Below, piece after piece: positions 48,562-58,854 of a DNA stretch of 64,000 nucleotides. The position numbers and the translations under genes are program-made. The notes under the pieces were generated by a model. It worked only from the letters and a program-made list of their open reading frames with translations, searched no databases and was not told the DNA's origin. Origin of the DNA: Malus domestica (lineage: Eukaryota > Streptophyta > Magnoliopsida > Rosales > Rosaceae); contig NC_091665.1 in the NCBI RefSeq assembly GCF_042453785.1, positions 24,147,501-24,211,500 on the forward strand, written 5' to 3'. How positions within the stretch are numbered: the first letter of the stretch is position 1; each line of letters starts with the position of its first letter.

Positions 48562-50283
48562 CTATTTGTAGTAGTACTTCAAGTGATCAGCGTTCCATGG
48601 ATGGCCAAGGGTCTTGCCATCGGAGCTTCTAAGTGTGTAAGAGCCAGGGCGACTGATGCCAATGACTTCATACGGTCCATCCCAGTTTGGACTAAGTGTG
48701 CCTTCACTCGGGACTCTGTCGCAGAGTAATCTTTTCTTTAAGACCCAGTCTCCTATTTTGAAAGAACGAGGCTTGACCCTAGAGTCATAATAGTTGGAGA
48801 TGCGCTGCTTGTAGGCGACATTCCTCAAGTGAGCTTGGTTTCTGTGTTCCTCGACTAAATCCAAGTTGAGGGTGAGTTGTTTGTCATTTTCACTTTGAAT
48901 GTAGTTCTGGACTCGGAATGTTGCTTGCTCGAGCTCAACAGGGACAACCGCCTCTGTGCCAAAGGCAAGTGAGAATGGAGTTTCTCCTGTTGAAGTCCGA
49001 TATGAAGTGCGATATGACCAAAGAACTTGGGGTACAAATTCTGGCCAACAGCCTTTAGCTTTGTCCAAGCTGGTTTTCAAAGTGCGCTTGATTATTTTGT
49101 TGATGGCCTCAACTTGTCCATTAGACTGGGGATGAGCTGGAGAGGCAAAGCATAAGTTGATGTTGAACTTAGAGCAGAACAACCTGAACTTGTTGTTGTC
49201 AAACTGTCGCCCATTGTCAGTGACTATCGCATTGGGAATGCCGAATCTACAAAGGATGTTCTTCCACACGAAGTCTTCTATCTTTGCCTCAGTAATGGTT
49301 GCCAAGGGTTCTACTTCGGCCCACTTTGTGAAGTAGTCCACTGCAACGACTGCGTAACAGACTTTGCCCTTCCCTGCCGGCATTGGGCCGATCAAATCAA
49401 GTCCCCACTGGGCGAAGGGCCAAGGGCTGATCATAGGAGTAAGAGGCTCTGGAGGGGAATGAGGAATAGCCGCATATCGTTGACATTTGTCACATGAGCG
49501 GGATACTTTGATGGCATCCTGGTGGAGTGTTGGCCAGTAATATCCTTGGCGAAAAGTCTTGTGTGCTAGGGACCGAGATCCAGCATGATCTCCACAGACT
49601 CCCTCATGTATTTCCCGAAGGACGATTTCCGCCTCGGCAGGCGTAAGACACCTTAAGTATGGCAGGCTAAAACCTCGCTTATAGAGTTGATCATTGATGA
49701 TCAGGTAGCGGGTAGACTTGTATCGAATTTGCTTAGCCTGGACTTTATCATTTGGGAGGGTGCCATGAGCAAGGAAATTATAGATCGGGGTGATCCAACT
49801 ATCCCCCTGTTGTAAGTTGCATACTTCTGCGGCCATGGTGCTTGGTGTTGCCAACAGTTCGACATGAATTTTTCTTCCAATCTTGTCTTCCACAGCTGAG
49901 GCGAGGCGAGCCAGGGCGTCTGCATGACTGTTTGCCGCTCGAGGAACTTGGGTGATCTGGTAGTGGAAGTGCTTGAGCAAAAGTTGTGTTTGCGCAAGAT
50001 ATGCTGCCATGGAGCTGTCCTTAGCATCAAAGTTGTTGGTAACCTGGTTGACCACTAATTGGGAGTCACTGAAAATATCAATTTGTTTAACCCCGAGGTG
50101 TTTGGCCAAACGTAATCCTGCTAGAAGGGCTTCATACTCGGCCTCATTGTTTGATGCCTTGAATTTGAAACGAAGAGCATACTCCATTGCTACTTTGTCG
50201 GGCGTAGTCAAGACTAGTCCCGCTCCACAGCCCTGTTGGTTGGATGAGCCATCAACATACAGACTCCATGCTGAGGTCGTTGA
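48562..50283 (-). CDS. Element B second RNase H and integrase
   Basis: This is the continuation, in the same frame, of the gag-pol reading frame after two stops (TAG 50293-50295, TAA 50284-50286). The first domain is the additional RNase H of Tat elements: LYVDGSSN near 50243-50263, NNEAEYEALLAGL, IFSDSQLVVNQV and HADALARLAS. The integrase follows, with an HHCC zinc-binding region (HEGVCGDHAG, then CDKCQRYA; about 49600-49470) and the DDE core in GLDLIGPMP, TDNGRQFDN and SNGQVEAIN (about 49400-49095). A C-terminal GPYEVI-type domain ends it. All catalytic residues are present. The first ATG of the open part (50211) lies after the VDGSS aspartate, so translation from it would give an incomplete RNase H. 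Confidence 0.88.
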   Translation of the reverse strand, partial: STTSAWSLYVDGSSNQQGCGAGLVLTTPDKVAMEYALRFKFKASNNEAEYEALLAGLRLAKHLGVKQIDIFSDSQLVVNQVTNNFDAKDSSMAAYLAQTQLLLKHFHYQITQVPRAANSHADALARLASAVEDKIGRKIHVELLATPSTMAAEVCNLQQGDSWITPIYNFLAHGTLPNDKVQAKQIRYKSTRYLIINDQLYKRGFSLPYLRCLTPAEAEIVLREIHEGVCGDHAGSRSLAHKTFRQGYYWPTLHQDAIKVSRSCDKCQRYAAIPHSPPEPLTPMISPWPFAQWGLDLIGPMPAGKGKVCYAVVAVDYFTKWAEVEPLATITEAKIEDFVWKNILCRFGIPNAIVTDNGRQFDNNKFRLFCSKFNINLCFASPAHPQSNGQVEAINKIIKRTLKTSLDKAKGCWPEFVPQVLWSYRTSYRTSTGETPFSLAFGTEAVVPVELEQATFRVQNYIQSENDKQLTLNLDLVEEHRNQAHLRNVAYKQRISNYYDSRVKPRSFKIGDWVLKKRLLCDRVPSEGTLSPNWDGPYEVIGISRPGSYTLRSSDGKTLGHPWNADHLKYYYK

Positions 50284-50295
50284 TTATACTTTCTA
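50284..50295 (-). other. Two in-frame stops inside the element B polyprotein
   Basis: On the minus strand the frame reads TAG AAA GTA TAA. Both sides are open for more than 540 codons in the same frame and the domains continue across it. The site falls in the linker between the two RNase H domains. Confidence 0.9.
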
Positions 50296-53200
50296 AGCTT
50301 CCGATGGTAATGAAGCTACTGCTTCAGGTGTTGAAGCAATGTCAACAGGATATGTGAAGTCGGCGATGAAATCTGCTACTGCTTGGCCCTTCTCAGCTGG
50401 CTTTGGTTGGTAGGAGATGTCAAACTCACCCAACGCTATTGCCCATTTGATCATTCGCCCTGAAGTGTCAGGACTTTGGAGTATCTGTCGAAGAGGATAA
50501 TTGGTAAGCACGATGATGGAGTGCGCTTGGAAGTAAGGGCGGAGTTTTCGAGCAGACATGACCAATGCCAGAGCCAATTTCTCAATGTTAGAGTACCGTG
50601 TCTCCGCATCTTGTAAGGCTTTGCTAGCGTAGTAGACAGGTCGCTCAATATTCCCATCCTTTCGAATGAGAACGGAACTTACGGCTGAAGCTGATACCGA
50701 TAGGTAGATAATGAGAATGTCTCCTACCTCGGGCTTGGAGAGTAGAGGGGCTTTACTCATGTACTCCTTGAGGTTTTTGAATGCCTCGGCACATTCATCA
50801 GTCCATGTAATGTACTTCCTACTTCCCTTAAGTGCTTTAAAAAAGGGAGCACATTTGTCTGTGGCCTTAGAAATGAACCTGGTTAAGGCTGCCACCTTGC
50901 CAGTAAGGCTCTGGATGTCCTTTGAAGTTACCGGTTCCTTCATGTCGAGGATTGCTTTGATCTTCTCGGGATTAGCTTCAATGCCTCGTTGGCTAATCAT
51001 GAAACCTAAGAATTTGCCAGAGCCTACGCCGAAGGCACATTTGTTGGGGTTTAACCTCATTTGATACCTCTTCAAAATAGTGAAAGTTTCATATAGGTTG
51101 GTGATGTGTTGGTCAGCATGTTTGCTCTTGACTAACATATCATCAACGTAAACTTCCATGCTCTTCCCAATCTGCTCGGCGAACATTGAGTTGACTAGTC
51201 TCTGATAAGTCGCTCCTGCATTCTTTAGGCCGAAAGGCATGACTTTGTAGCAATATAGTCCTCTGTCGGTAGTGAAGGCTGTGTGTTCTTGATCCGAAGG
51301 GTTCATGAGGATTTGGTTGTATCCTGAGTAAGCATCCATGAAGCTCAGGAGTTCACACCCGGCCGTAGAGTCTATAAGTCTGTCAATAAGAGGAAGAGGG
51401 AAGCTATCTTTCGGACACCCTTTGTTTAGGTCGGTGTAGTCAACACACATTCTCCACAAGACCTTTTGAAGCAAAAGACTTTCTTTGGTCGGATTTTTCT
51501 TAACAAGGACCACATTTGCTACCCATGTCGGGTAATTGACTTCGCGGACAAAGCTTATGCCTTTGAGTTTTTCAACTTCTGTTTTCATTGCCTCGTATCG
51601 TTCAGCGTCATAAGATCTTCGCTTCTGTCTCACCGGCTTGATCTTGGGGTCAATACTCAAACGATGACAGATGACATCGGGAGAGATGCCTGGCATGTCC
51701 TCGTATGACCAGGCGAAGACTTCAGTGTTCTCTTTCAAAAAAGATATCAATGCTAACCGAAGGGGTGGTGACAATGTGGTGCCAATCTTCACCATGCGAT
51801 CTGGATAATCTCTTGAGATAGGTACCTTCTCCAACTCTTCAGCAGGTTGGGCTTGCTGGGTGAAAGAGTCATCTCGAGGATCATCGGGTTGATTGTTGCT
51901 ATCAGGAAGATCCAAGTTCGCTTCATCTAGGCTGGTCTTTGTGACTTGGTCATGTACAGACAGGGTTTCCTTAGGTCCGGGCAAGTGTTGTTGCTTAACT
52001 GAAGTGTTGTAACATGATCGTGCACTAAGCTGATCTCCTCTGATGTAGTCGTTGCCATGGGGGGTTGGAAATTTCATCAACAGCATATGCGTGGATACCA
52101 TAGCCTTGAGATCATTGATGCCTGTGCGCCCAAAGATGACATTGTATGCCGTTGGGCAGTCAACCACTAGGAAGTTAGTGGTAATGGTAGCCGTGTAAGG
52201 GCCTGTACCAATAGTAAAGGGTAAATGTATGCTCCCTAAAGGTTGCACGATATCACCGGAGAAGCTTATCAGAGGAGAAATCGAGCGATCGAGCAAGTGT
52301 TCAACTACACTGAGTGCCCTGAAAGCTTCGGCAAACATGATATTGACCGAAGCCCCTGTGTCTACGAGGATTCGTCTAACATCAAAGTTGGCTATGTGAG
52401 CCTCCACGATCAATGGGTCGTTATGAGGGTAGATGATGCCTCTTTCTTCCTCAGGGTAGAAACATATCGGATCCCAGTTAGGCTTTTGATACTTCCCTCC
52501 CCTAATGTCTTCCACGTGAAACACTTGGTGACCAGGCCTCAGAATTCGTTCACTGTTTTTCATGGCCCTATTGGAAGATTCAGATATGGGTGTGCCGCCG
52601 CTTATGGAATATATGACATTCACCTGGCGTTGGTTACGGTTATCCCTTTGAGGGTGAAGGAGGAATTGATCAATTTTTCCTTCTCGTGCCAAAGCTTCAA
52701 TACGATCACGGAGGATGATACATTTCTCGCTATCATGGCCGTTATGCTCATGGTAGCAACAAAACATGCCCGCGTTATTCGGGGGCGTGTAATCTGGGTG
52801 CCTCGGCTTTGGCTTTGGTATCAGGTGAGCTATGCTGGGGTAAATGGCCGCGCATGTGGCATTCAAGGGCGTGTATGTCTCATACCTTGGGGTAGGGGGT
52901 ATCTTGACGCGGGTTTGACCCACTGCATTGACTGCCTGGGGGCGAGCGTTATTGTGGCGATACCCTTGGTTATCGGGATAGTGTCCCTTACTCTTTTTAC
53001 TGAAATGAGAGTGGTGAGGATGGAAATCCTTCCTCTTGCCTTGAAATTGATATGTCTGTTGATTCGGCGAAGCATTATGCAAGGCATGGGGAGGTGCCAC
53101 TGCTGTTTGGAAAGTCGAGGTCTTCTCATTTAGGTGAGTCTGGCTTCCACCTCCCACTTGTTGATAAAGGATGGTTGTAGGGGGTTTCTCCTGATATGTC

Positions 53201-54570
53201 TTTGCCTCGGCGGAGGCATGGTTATAAGCCTGCGCCATCACCTCAGAGTAAGTCTTCCAAGTATTGGCATTGATCATGTATTTAAAGAAACAATCACGTA
53301 GGCCTGCCGTGAAGGCTTTGAGGGCAGTCTTGTCGTCTGCCTCGGCACACCGGGAGTATTCATGGCTGAAGCGGCCAGCATACATACGTAATGACTCGTC
53401 TGGCTTCTGGCGGATAGTGTACAGGTCATCTGCAGAGTGCAAGCGATCGGTTTGGAAAATGTGTTGGGAAACAAATAGTTTCCTCAATTCCTCAAATGAG
53501 TCTACCGTCTCAGGTGTAAGACGACAATACCAATTTAGAGCTCCGCCAGAGAGGGTGGAGGGGAAGAGAAGACATCGCTCTTCGTCGGTGTGCATCCGGT
53601 ATGCCATGGTGGACTCAAAGAGGTTAAGGTGCTCAATCGGGTCCTCTTTCCCAGTATAAAGTTGCAAGCCAAGCTTCTGCTTTGTCTTTGCTTGAAGGGG
53701 GGTGTTGAGGATCCTCCTTGTAAGAGGGCCAGGCCTGGGTTGGTTCCAGTCAGGTATTTCAGCCTGACGTTCAGCCTTCAACTTGTTTACTTCCTCAAGA
53801 AGTTGTAGGACAAGGGGGTCCTGAGCGGAGTTATGTGCCACTGGAGCTTTCTTTCGTAAATCTCCATCTCCTCTTGGAATTAGGAAGGTTTGATCAAGGG
53901 CATGTGATTTTTCCCTGGACTCGCTGTACTGGCTTCCAGGGTATGTCTGTCGGAACACCTCTGAGTCCCCTGTACCCTCATGTCTCTCTAGGACTTGTTG
54001 CCCATTCCCCAAGTTGGTGGCCGGCTCGGGCCGTGGCAGGGGACCGAGTCTCTCAGAAATCCTTGGGTCATTGATCTTTGAGCTTATATGGATGGAATTC
54101 TCTCGACGTTGCTTCAGGAAATCCCGACAATCGCGAAAGACGGCTTTCGATCCTTCTGCCCCTTCAGCAAAGAGGTGTCTCCCTCCGCTTCTCATGGTTC
54201 GGGTCGAAGCAACTGGGTTAAGAGAAGCCTCATGTTGATTATCAAATCGAGGGGTAATTTGTTCCCTATCAGGGATATCTATGTCGAATGCATGTGACCC
54301 TCCATGTTGGAGGGCACCCAGTTGATGGTTGACTTCCACGGGGGCAACAAGCTCGCGTGTCTGAGCTTGCCTAGCTTCGTGAAGTGTCTCGAAGAGCTTC
54401 TCATATTGCTCCTGGAGGACCTCATTCCTCATTGCTATCTTGTTGTTCTGAGCTTCCAACTCATCGACTTTAGCTTGAAGAAGAACTCGTTTTCCTTCCT
54501 TCTTTCGTTGTTTCGCACTATGTGCAAGGGGGGTGTCATTCTGTGTGCTGTGGCTTCCTTCGCTTCCCAT
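50293..54570 (-). CDS. Element B gag-protease-RT-RNase H polyprotein
   Basis: The frame is open upstream into the LTR, but the biological start is ATG 54570 (MGSEGSH), shared with element A, giving about 1425 codons to the TAG. Domains in order: an N-terminal coiled-coil stretch; the gag core near 53606-53200 (ERCLLFPSTLSGGALNWYC); a CCYHEHNGHDSEKC zinc-binding motif near 52750; aspartic protease with VDTGAS (DTGA codons 52351-52362); reverse transcriptase with FMDAYSGYNQI, MPFGLKNAGATYQR and YVDD (codons 51139-51150); and a Ty3-type RNase H (YYASKALQDAETRYSNIEKL). All key residues are intact and no frameshift was seen. Its role is particle formation and cDNA synthesis. Pol continues after the stops, so a full polyprotein needs readthrough or help from another copy. 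Confidence 0.93.
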   Translation of the reverse strand: MGSEGSHSTQNDTPLAHSAKQRKKEGKRVLLQAKVDELEAQNNKIAMRNEVLQEQYEKLFETLHEARQAQTRELVAPVEVNHQLGALQHGGSHAFDIDIPDREQITPRFDNQHEASLNPVASTRTMRSGGRHLFAEGAEGSKAVFRDCRDFLKQRRENSIHISSKINDPRISERLGPLPRPEPATNLGNGQQVLERHEGTGDSEVFRQTYPGSQYSESREKSHALDQTFLIPRGDGDLRKKAPVAHNSAQDPLVLQLLEEVNKLKAERQAEIPDWNQPRPGPLTRRILNTPLQAKTKQKLGLQLYTGKEDPIEHLNLFESTMAYRMHTDEERCLLFPSTLSGGALNWYCRLTPETVDSFEELRKLFVSQHIFQTDRLHSADDLYTIRQKPDESLRMYAGRFSHEYSRCAEADDKTALKAFTAGLRDCFFKYMINANTWKTYSEVMAQAYNHASAEAKTYQEKPPTTILYQQVGGGSQTHLNEKTSTFQTAVAPPHALHNASPNQQTYQFQGKRKDFHPHHSHFSKKSKGHYPDNQGYRHNNARPQAVNAVGQTRVKIPPTPRYETYTPLNATCAAIYPSIAHLIPKPKPRHPDYTPPNNAGMFCCYHEHNGHDSEKCIILRDRIEALAREGKIDQFLLHPQRDNRNQRQVNVIYSISGGTPISESSNRAMKNSERILRPGHQVFHVEDIRGGKYQKPNWDPICFYPEEERGIIYPHNDPLIVEAHIANFDVRRILVDTGASVNIMFAEAFRALSVVEHLLDRSISPLISFSGDIVQPLGSIHLPFTIGTGPYTATITTNFLVVDCPTAYNVIFGRTGINDLKAMVSTHMLLMKFPTPHGNDYIRGDQLSARSCYNTSVKQQHLPGPKETLSVHDQVTKTSLDEANLDLPDSNNQPDDPRDDSFTQQAQPAEELEKVPISRDYPDRMVKIGTTLSPPLRLALISFLKENTEVFAWSYEDMPGISPDVICHRLSIDPKIKPVRQKRRSYDAERYEAMKTEVEKLKGISFVREVNYPTWVANVVLVKKNPTKESLLLQKVLWRMCVDYTDLNKGCPKDSFPLPLIDRLIDSTAGCELLSFMDAYSGYNQILMNPSDQEHTAFTTDRGLYCYKVMPFGLKNAGATYQRLVNSMFAEQIGKSMEVYVDDMLVKSKHADQHITNLYETFTILKRYQMRLNPNKCAFGVGSGKFLGFMISQRGIEANPEKIKAILDMKEPVTSKDIQSLTGKVAALTRFISKATDKCAPFFKALKGSRKYITWTDECAEAFKNLKEYMSKAPLLSKPEVGDILIIYLSVSASAVSSVLIRKDGNIERPVYYASKALQDAETRYSNIEKLALALVMSARKLRPYFQAHSIIVLTNYPLRQILQSPDTSGRMIKWAIALGEFDISYQPKPAEKGQAVADFIADFTYPVDIASTPEAVASLPSEA

Positions 54571-54657
54571 GCTGGAGAGGGATGCCTGATCAAAAGAAAG
54601 TGTACGAATGATAGAAACCAGCTTGACACAGCTGAAGAGAGTAGGAATAAGTGTCGT

Positions 54658-54677
54658 TTCCCACAGACGGCGCCAAA
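54658..54677 (-). other. Element B primer-binding region
   Basis: In element direction TTTGGCGCCGTCTGTGGGAA lies directly after the 5' LTR. It corresponds to the element A site at 12231-12250. The tRNA is not assigned. Confidence 0.6.
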
Positions 54678-55190
54678 TGTTGATGCACAAAATCAGCGAA
54701 GACTTTGGTACAACAGAAAGTGTTAGGTTTTATGACCTTCGCTTGGTTGCTTCGGTCACTAGTGAGGATAAGTACGTAAATGAATAGAGACAGAGAAGCA
54801 AACACAGGATGTACGTGGTTCACCCAGATTGGCTACGTCCACGGAGTAGAGGAGTTCTTATTAGTAGTGAAGGGCTTACACAAGTACAAAGGATCAAGCT
54901 CTCAATTTAGTGAGTTCTTGTGAATGATTTAACACAAAATGGCATTAGGCAATATTGTGGGGGAATGACCCCTATTTATAGAAAAACTTGTAGCTTTGTC
55001 ACATTGACATGTGTCATGTTATGATTGGTTCTTGATGTTGACACGTGCTGCGCTCTGATTGGCTTCTAATCTTGACACGTGTCGAGTAGTGATTGGCCTC
55101 CTGGTCGGAGGGGAACTCTTCTGGGTCCTTGACAGTATAGCGTTGGCCGGTGCTCGGTAGTTTCGGGATTGGTCAAGTATGGTACAAACA
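54678..55190 (-). repeat. Element B 5' LTR with U3 G-box repeats
   Basis: 513 bp. Element-sense TATA box TATAAATA at 54973-54980. Three direct repeats of 34 bp with CCAAT and an ACGTG-like core: CACGTG at 55076-55081 and 55042-55047, CATGTG at 55008-55013. The spacing is the same as in element A. Confidence 0.95.
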
Positions 55191-55195
55191 GTTTC

Positions 55196-55511
55196 TATAT
55201 TTATTGATGAATCGACGGAGATGCCTGCACCTCTAGATTTCTAGGGCATGTAAATACTTAATTGGATTTAAGAAAACTCACCGACTACTAAACACTTAAT
55301 TAATTTAAAGTTTAAACAAGCAATGATCTTGTCTTGACTTTCCGTTTCTTGTTATGGTGAAGTAGACTTTTAAGACTATTCATGCAATCTTTAAGGCTCA
55401 CCAGCCTCACCTCACATGATAGTCTCGTTTCATCTTTTGTTCTTTTATTTTTGTTTAAACATTAAACCAATACATTAATTACAACAGACTCCTTAAGGAG
55501 ATTTTCATTTA
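55196..55511. other. Intergenic between element B and an inverted-repeat element
   Basis: About 300 bp with no coding signal. It is the right half of the sequence interrupted by element B and ends in the TTA at 55509-55511. Confidence 0.4.
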
Positions 55512-56502
55512 GAGCAACTCCACCCTTGTGGATTGCTCGGGGGACAGGCGAGAGAAGAAGGGCCCGAGGCCCTGTGGATTTGCTCCAGCGTGAAGGAGCC
55601 CAAGCAGAGGGCCTGTGAAGAGTTGACATCCCGAGAGCCCGAGCTCCAGGCCTTTTTTTAATTTTTTTTCTGTCAGGCGCGTGCACCCCACTCGAGCGTG
55701 GGGGCGCGTCGCCCGACAACTTTTCAGAAAAAACATAAGCCTTTTTAGACTTCAAAGTTACCGTTGGGAAGCCACGTGGCTTCCCACGGTCCGTTAGATC
55801 TCAACGGCTATTTAACTTGGACCGTTCGATCTTATCAGTAAAAAAAAATCTTAATTAATATCAACCGTTCGATCTGAGATCAACGGTCGATATGAATATG
55901 CTTTATAAATAAATAAAAAAACGAAAAAATAGTTTTAAAATTAAGAAAAGTTACCGTTGTGACACGTGGCACAATCTGGAGTGTTGGAATTCAATTTTTT
56001 TAAATCCAACGGCAGAGATTAATTATTTGAATAAAATATTTAAAAAAATTGTAAAAATATCTTAAATTAAAAAAAAAAATGTTTCTACTTTTCTATAAAT
56101 ACCTTCTCATTATCATCTACCTTACACCAATTATCTTGAGCAAATGGGTGGGAGTAGAACTAAAGAATCGATATCTAGTCGTTGGAAATTACTTAGCCAA
56201 TCGTTTACTATTTGGAGAGACGCCTTGGCACAAGCTAGTAGTAATATTCGAAGTGGGGAAAATGACACGTGGCGCAACGAGAACGATTTAAAATATCTTA
56301 TCCGAGATTACAAATAAATTTATTTAGTATTATTTTGTAAAAACAAAAAATTAATAAATATTTTATTGCCTATTGCTAAGGCTATTCAAGTGCAAGGGTG
56401 GAGATGCAAAAGGCAGTTACTGTTCATTATGGTAGTTACTGTTCACATGGTGGATTAAATAGTGGATTGCCTGAGGGGAGGGCTCCAAGGGTGGAGTTGT
56501 TC
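55512..56502. mobile_element. Large Harbinger-like non-autonomous element, 991 bp
   Basis: The left end is GAGCAACTCCACCCTTG and the reverse complement of the right end is GAACAACTCCACCCTTGG. TTA flanks both sides (55509-55511 and 56503-56505). The interior has several palindromes, for example GGAAGCCACGTGGCTTCC near 55769, and repeated CCGTTCGATCT and CAACGG motifs. It encodes no transposase. GC-rich ends create spurious frames. Confidence 0.7.
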
Positions 56503-56505
56503 TTA

Positions 56506-57102
56506 AAAGAAGAAGAAAAAAAAATGTATTAGTTGGGGAGCGAACTTCAACGATCTAAACGGTTTCTTTTTCAAGTTGCACTTCATAGATCATTCTTGCA
56601 AAATTTTAGCCAAATCGAAAATATTGAGGCATCTAATTGAGTTAAAAATTTGACGAACACTATGTTCTAAGAAACATTGAAATTTCATTGTAAACAATTA
56701 AATGGAGAAATCGTTTCATCTTTTGTATAGATGATCTATGATTCGAGACTTACAAAATAGCCAATTTGGATTGTTGCAGTTTGATGTAATGTAAGCCTCA
56801 CAACTAATCCCTATTTTTCGAAAAAAAAAAAAGAATAAGAATCCCTTGTTGGAAGTCAGGCTCTCAGCTTGTCTCTCTGAAAATTTTACAAAGAATCTGT
56901 AATTATAATCTTCACGTAAAGTTTTATACAGGCTGGATACATGTCAAAATTAAAAAGATATGTTTTGTAGAAGAGTGAATGAAATTCATGACAGTGATCA
57001 AGATTATACAACCATATATATTTCCTCGTAATGAGAAGGATAATGTTGATGCATTCACGAATTCTAAGTGAAGGTATATATGATAAACAACATTTAAACA
57101 AA
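56506..57102. other. Intergenic, nothing recognised
   Basis: AT-rich with no gene. It ends in the TTAAC duplication of element C (57103-57107). Confidence 0.4.
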
Positions 57103-57107
57103 TTAAC

Positions 57108-57356
57108 TGTTGTGACATATGTTCTTATCAATATGTGATTGTGTAAATCCTAAGTAGAGATAAAATAGGAATCCTTTAGGATCTAGAAGATCTTTCCTAA
57201 TATACTTTGTATTACTTGGAGAGCAAGTTTCTCTCCTCCTAATTACTATAAATAAAGGCACAAGGACTGGGGAATTAACAAACAATTCCTCAAGTCTATT
57301 CTCCAATCTCTCTTCTTCTCTTTGCTGCACATCTCTGTAAAATATAGGCCACAACA
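57108..57356 (+). repeat. Element C 5' LTR
   Basis: 249 bp with TATA box TATAAATA at 57247-57254. It differs from the 3' LTR at three positions (G/A, A/G and C/A). Confidence 0.92.
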
Positions 57357-57399
57357 CGTTATCAGCACGCTCTTCACGCTGTGCTTAGAAGAATTTAAA

Positions 57400-58822
57400 G
57401 AGAATTTATTCGTCTACAATCAGGGGAGTATTACGTTTCAATTATTTTTAATTGATTAAATCTTGATTTTATTGCATTCATATATTGTTATTGATTCAAT
57501 TTATTTTTCTTCTTATGTTGAACGTGATACAAGCTTGAAGATGAAAGCCGAAATTGAAGAAATAATTTTTCTGCATCAAACCAGTTCATTCATATCATCA
57601 CGCAATCAGGTTCTTCCAAAACAACGGTTTTTAACTCGATATTTTTGAAGCCCTGATTGCATGAACATTCACCATGATGCATGACCCAACTTTACGTTTA
57701 ACGTATTTTAGATTCTACATAAATTGTGTATGCCTCATAACCAAAATTGCTACAATTATGTGAATTTGATATTTTTCATGAATTGAATCTTACATATGTA
57801 CATGCATTGAAACTATTATTTGCATATGCATCAAAGTAAATACGTGATTCATTGAAATATATATACAATTGAATTATTTATGAATATAATTGAATTGAAA
57901 AAAAAAAATTTGGAAACGGGAAAATTAGGGTTCTTCGAACCCATGCCTTTGCATTATGCAAAAGCCGCAAGAACCCTAGGGTTCCCTCCCCGTGACCCCA
58001 ACAATACTGGGCTCACACGAGCCCACTATAGATTGCAAAGCACTGGAGCAAAACCCTTGCTCCATCTGAAAAACGCCTTCGGCATCAAACCCTAACACAA
58101 GGTGCCGCTCGAAGTCGGCCACGGCTTCAACGCCGTTATTGCTGGGCAATCACACCTGCAGTTGTGATTGGGACCTCGCCATTGTCGAAGACGATGGGTT
58201 TTTTTTTTCTTCAGAAACCCGATGAACATCGACGGGTTCTTTGAACCCCAATCGTTCTCAGACCTCTGACGTTGAAACCAAAGTTTCCGTCTACAACTCG
58301 GGTTCCCCAGTTGAACCCCCAAGCTTTGCATTGCCATAGACCCCGAGGACAGTCGCCAGAAGCGACACCGGCGTTCCCCCGGTTCGAATTTGACACCCAG
58401 CGACGCTGGGTTGTTTTGGTTTTCTTCAACCCGAGCCCTATTGGGCTCCAGTTCCTCGGCCCGTGTGAAAAGAAAAAAACATTTTTTTGGCCTGCCAGCA
58501 GCAGCCCAACCCATTCCCCGTGAGCCTGCAGCTCACCCGTGACCCCCCTTAGTTATTTCTCTCCTGCCCGTGGGCCTGCAGCCCCGCCAGAGACTAAACC
58601 TAGCCCAATTTTGGGCTTAGGTCACATGGCAAGATTTATATATAGCCACTCGAGGACTTATTTTGGGCCACAAATTTTATTTGCCTAATTATTTTAGGCC
58701 CAATGGGTTATATATTTTTTCACCCACATTTTAATTTGGCCCGAAGTCCAAATAAATTAATTCAATTATAATTATAAACCTGAAGTTATATCTTTGTATA
58801 TCCTTGTTGTATATTTGCTTGC

Positions 58823-58854
<32 letters not shown>

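Larger units (their letters stand above)
42327..55190 (-). mobile_element. Full-length Ty3/Tat-type LTR retrotransposon B
   Basis: A 12,864-bp insertion read on the minus strand, flanked by GTTTC on both sides (42322-42326 and 55191-55195). Its 513-bp LTRs look identical over their whole length. Order in element direction: LTR, primer-binding region (TTTGGCGCCGTCTGTGGGAA complement at 54658-54677), gag-protease-RT-RNase H (54570-50293), two in-frame stops, second RNase H plus integrase (to 48562), an A33 tract, several tandem-repeat arrays, an ORF on the opposite strand (45017-45691), more repeats, a purine-rich tract and the LTR. Two RNase H domains, a very long 3' internal region with tandem repeats and an antisense ORF are hallmarks of the Tat lineage (Ogre, Grande, Retand relatives). 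Insertion must be very recent. Confidence 0.95.

Noticed and set aside
52243-53133. 296-codon plus-strand frame
   Set aside because: It is exactly antisense to the gag/protease part of element B, which has family motifs. The antisense frame looks like nothing known.
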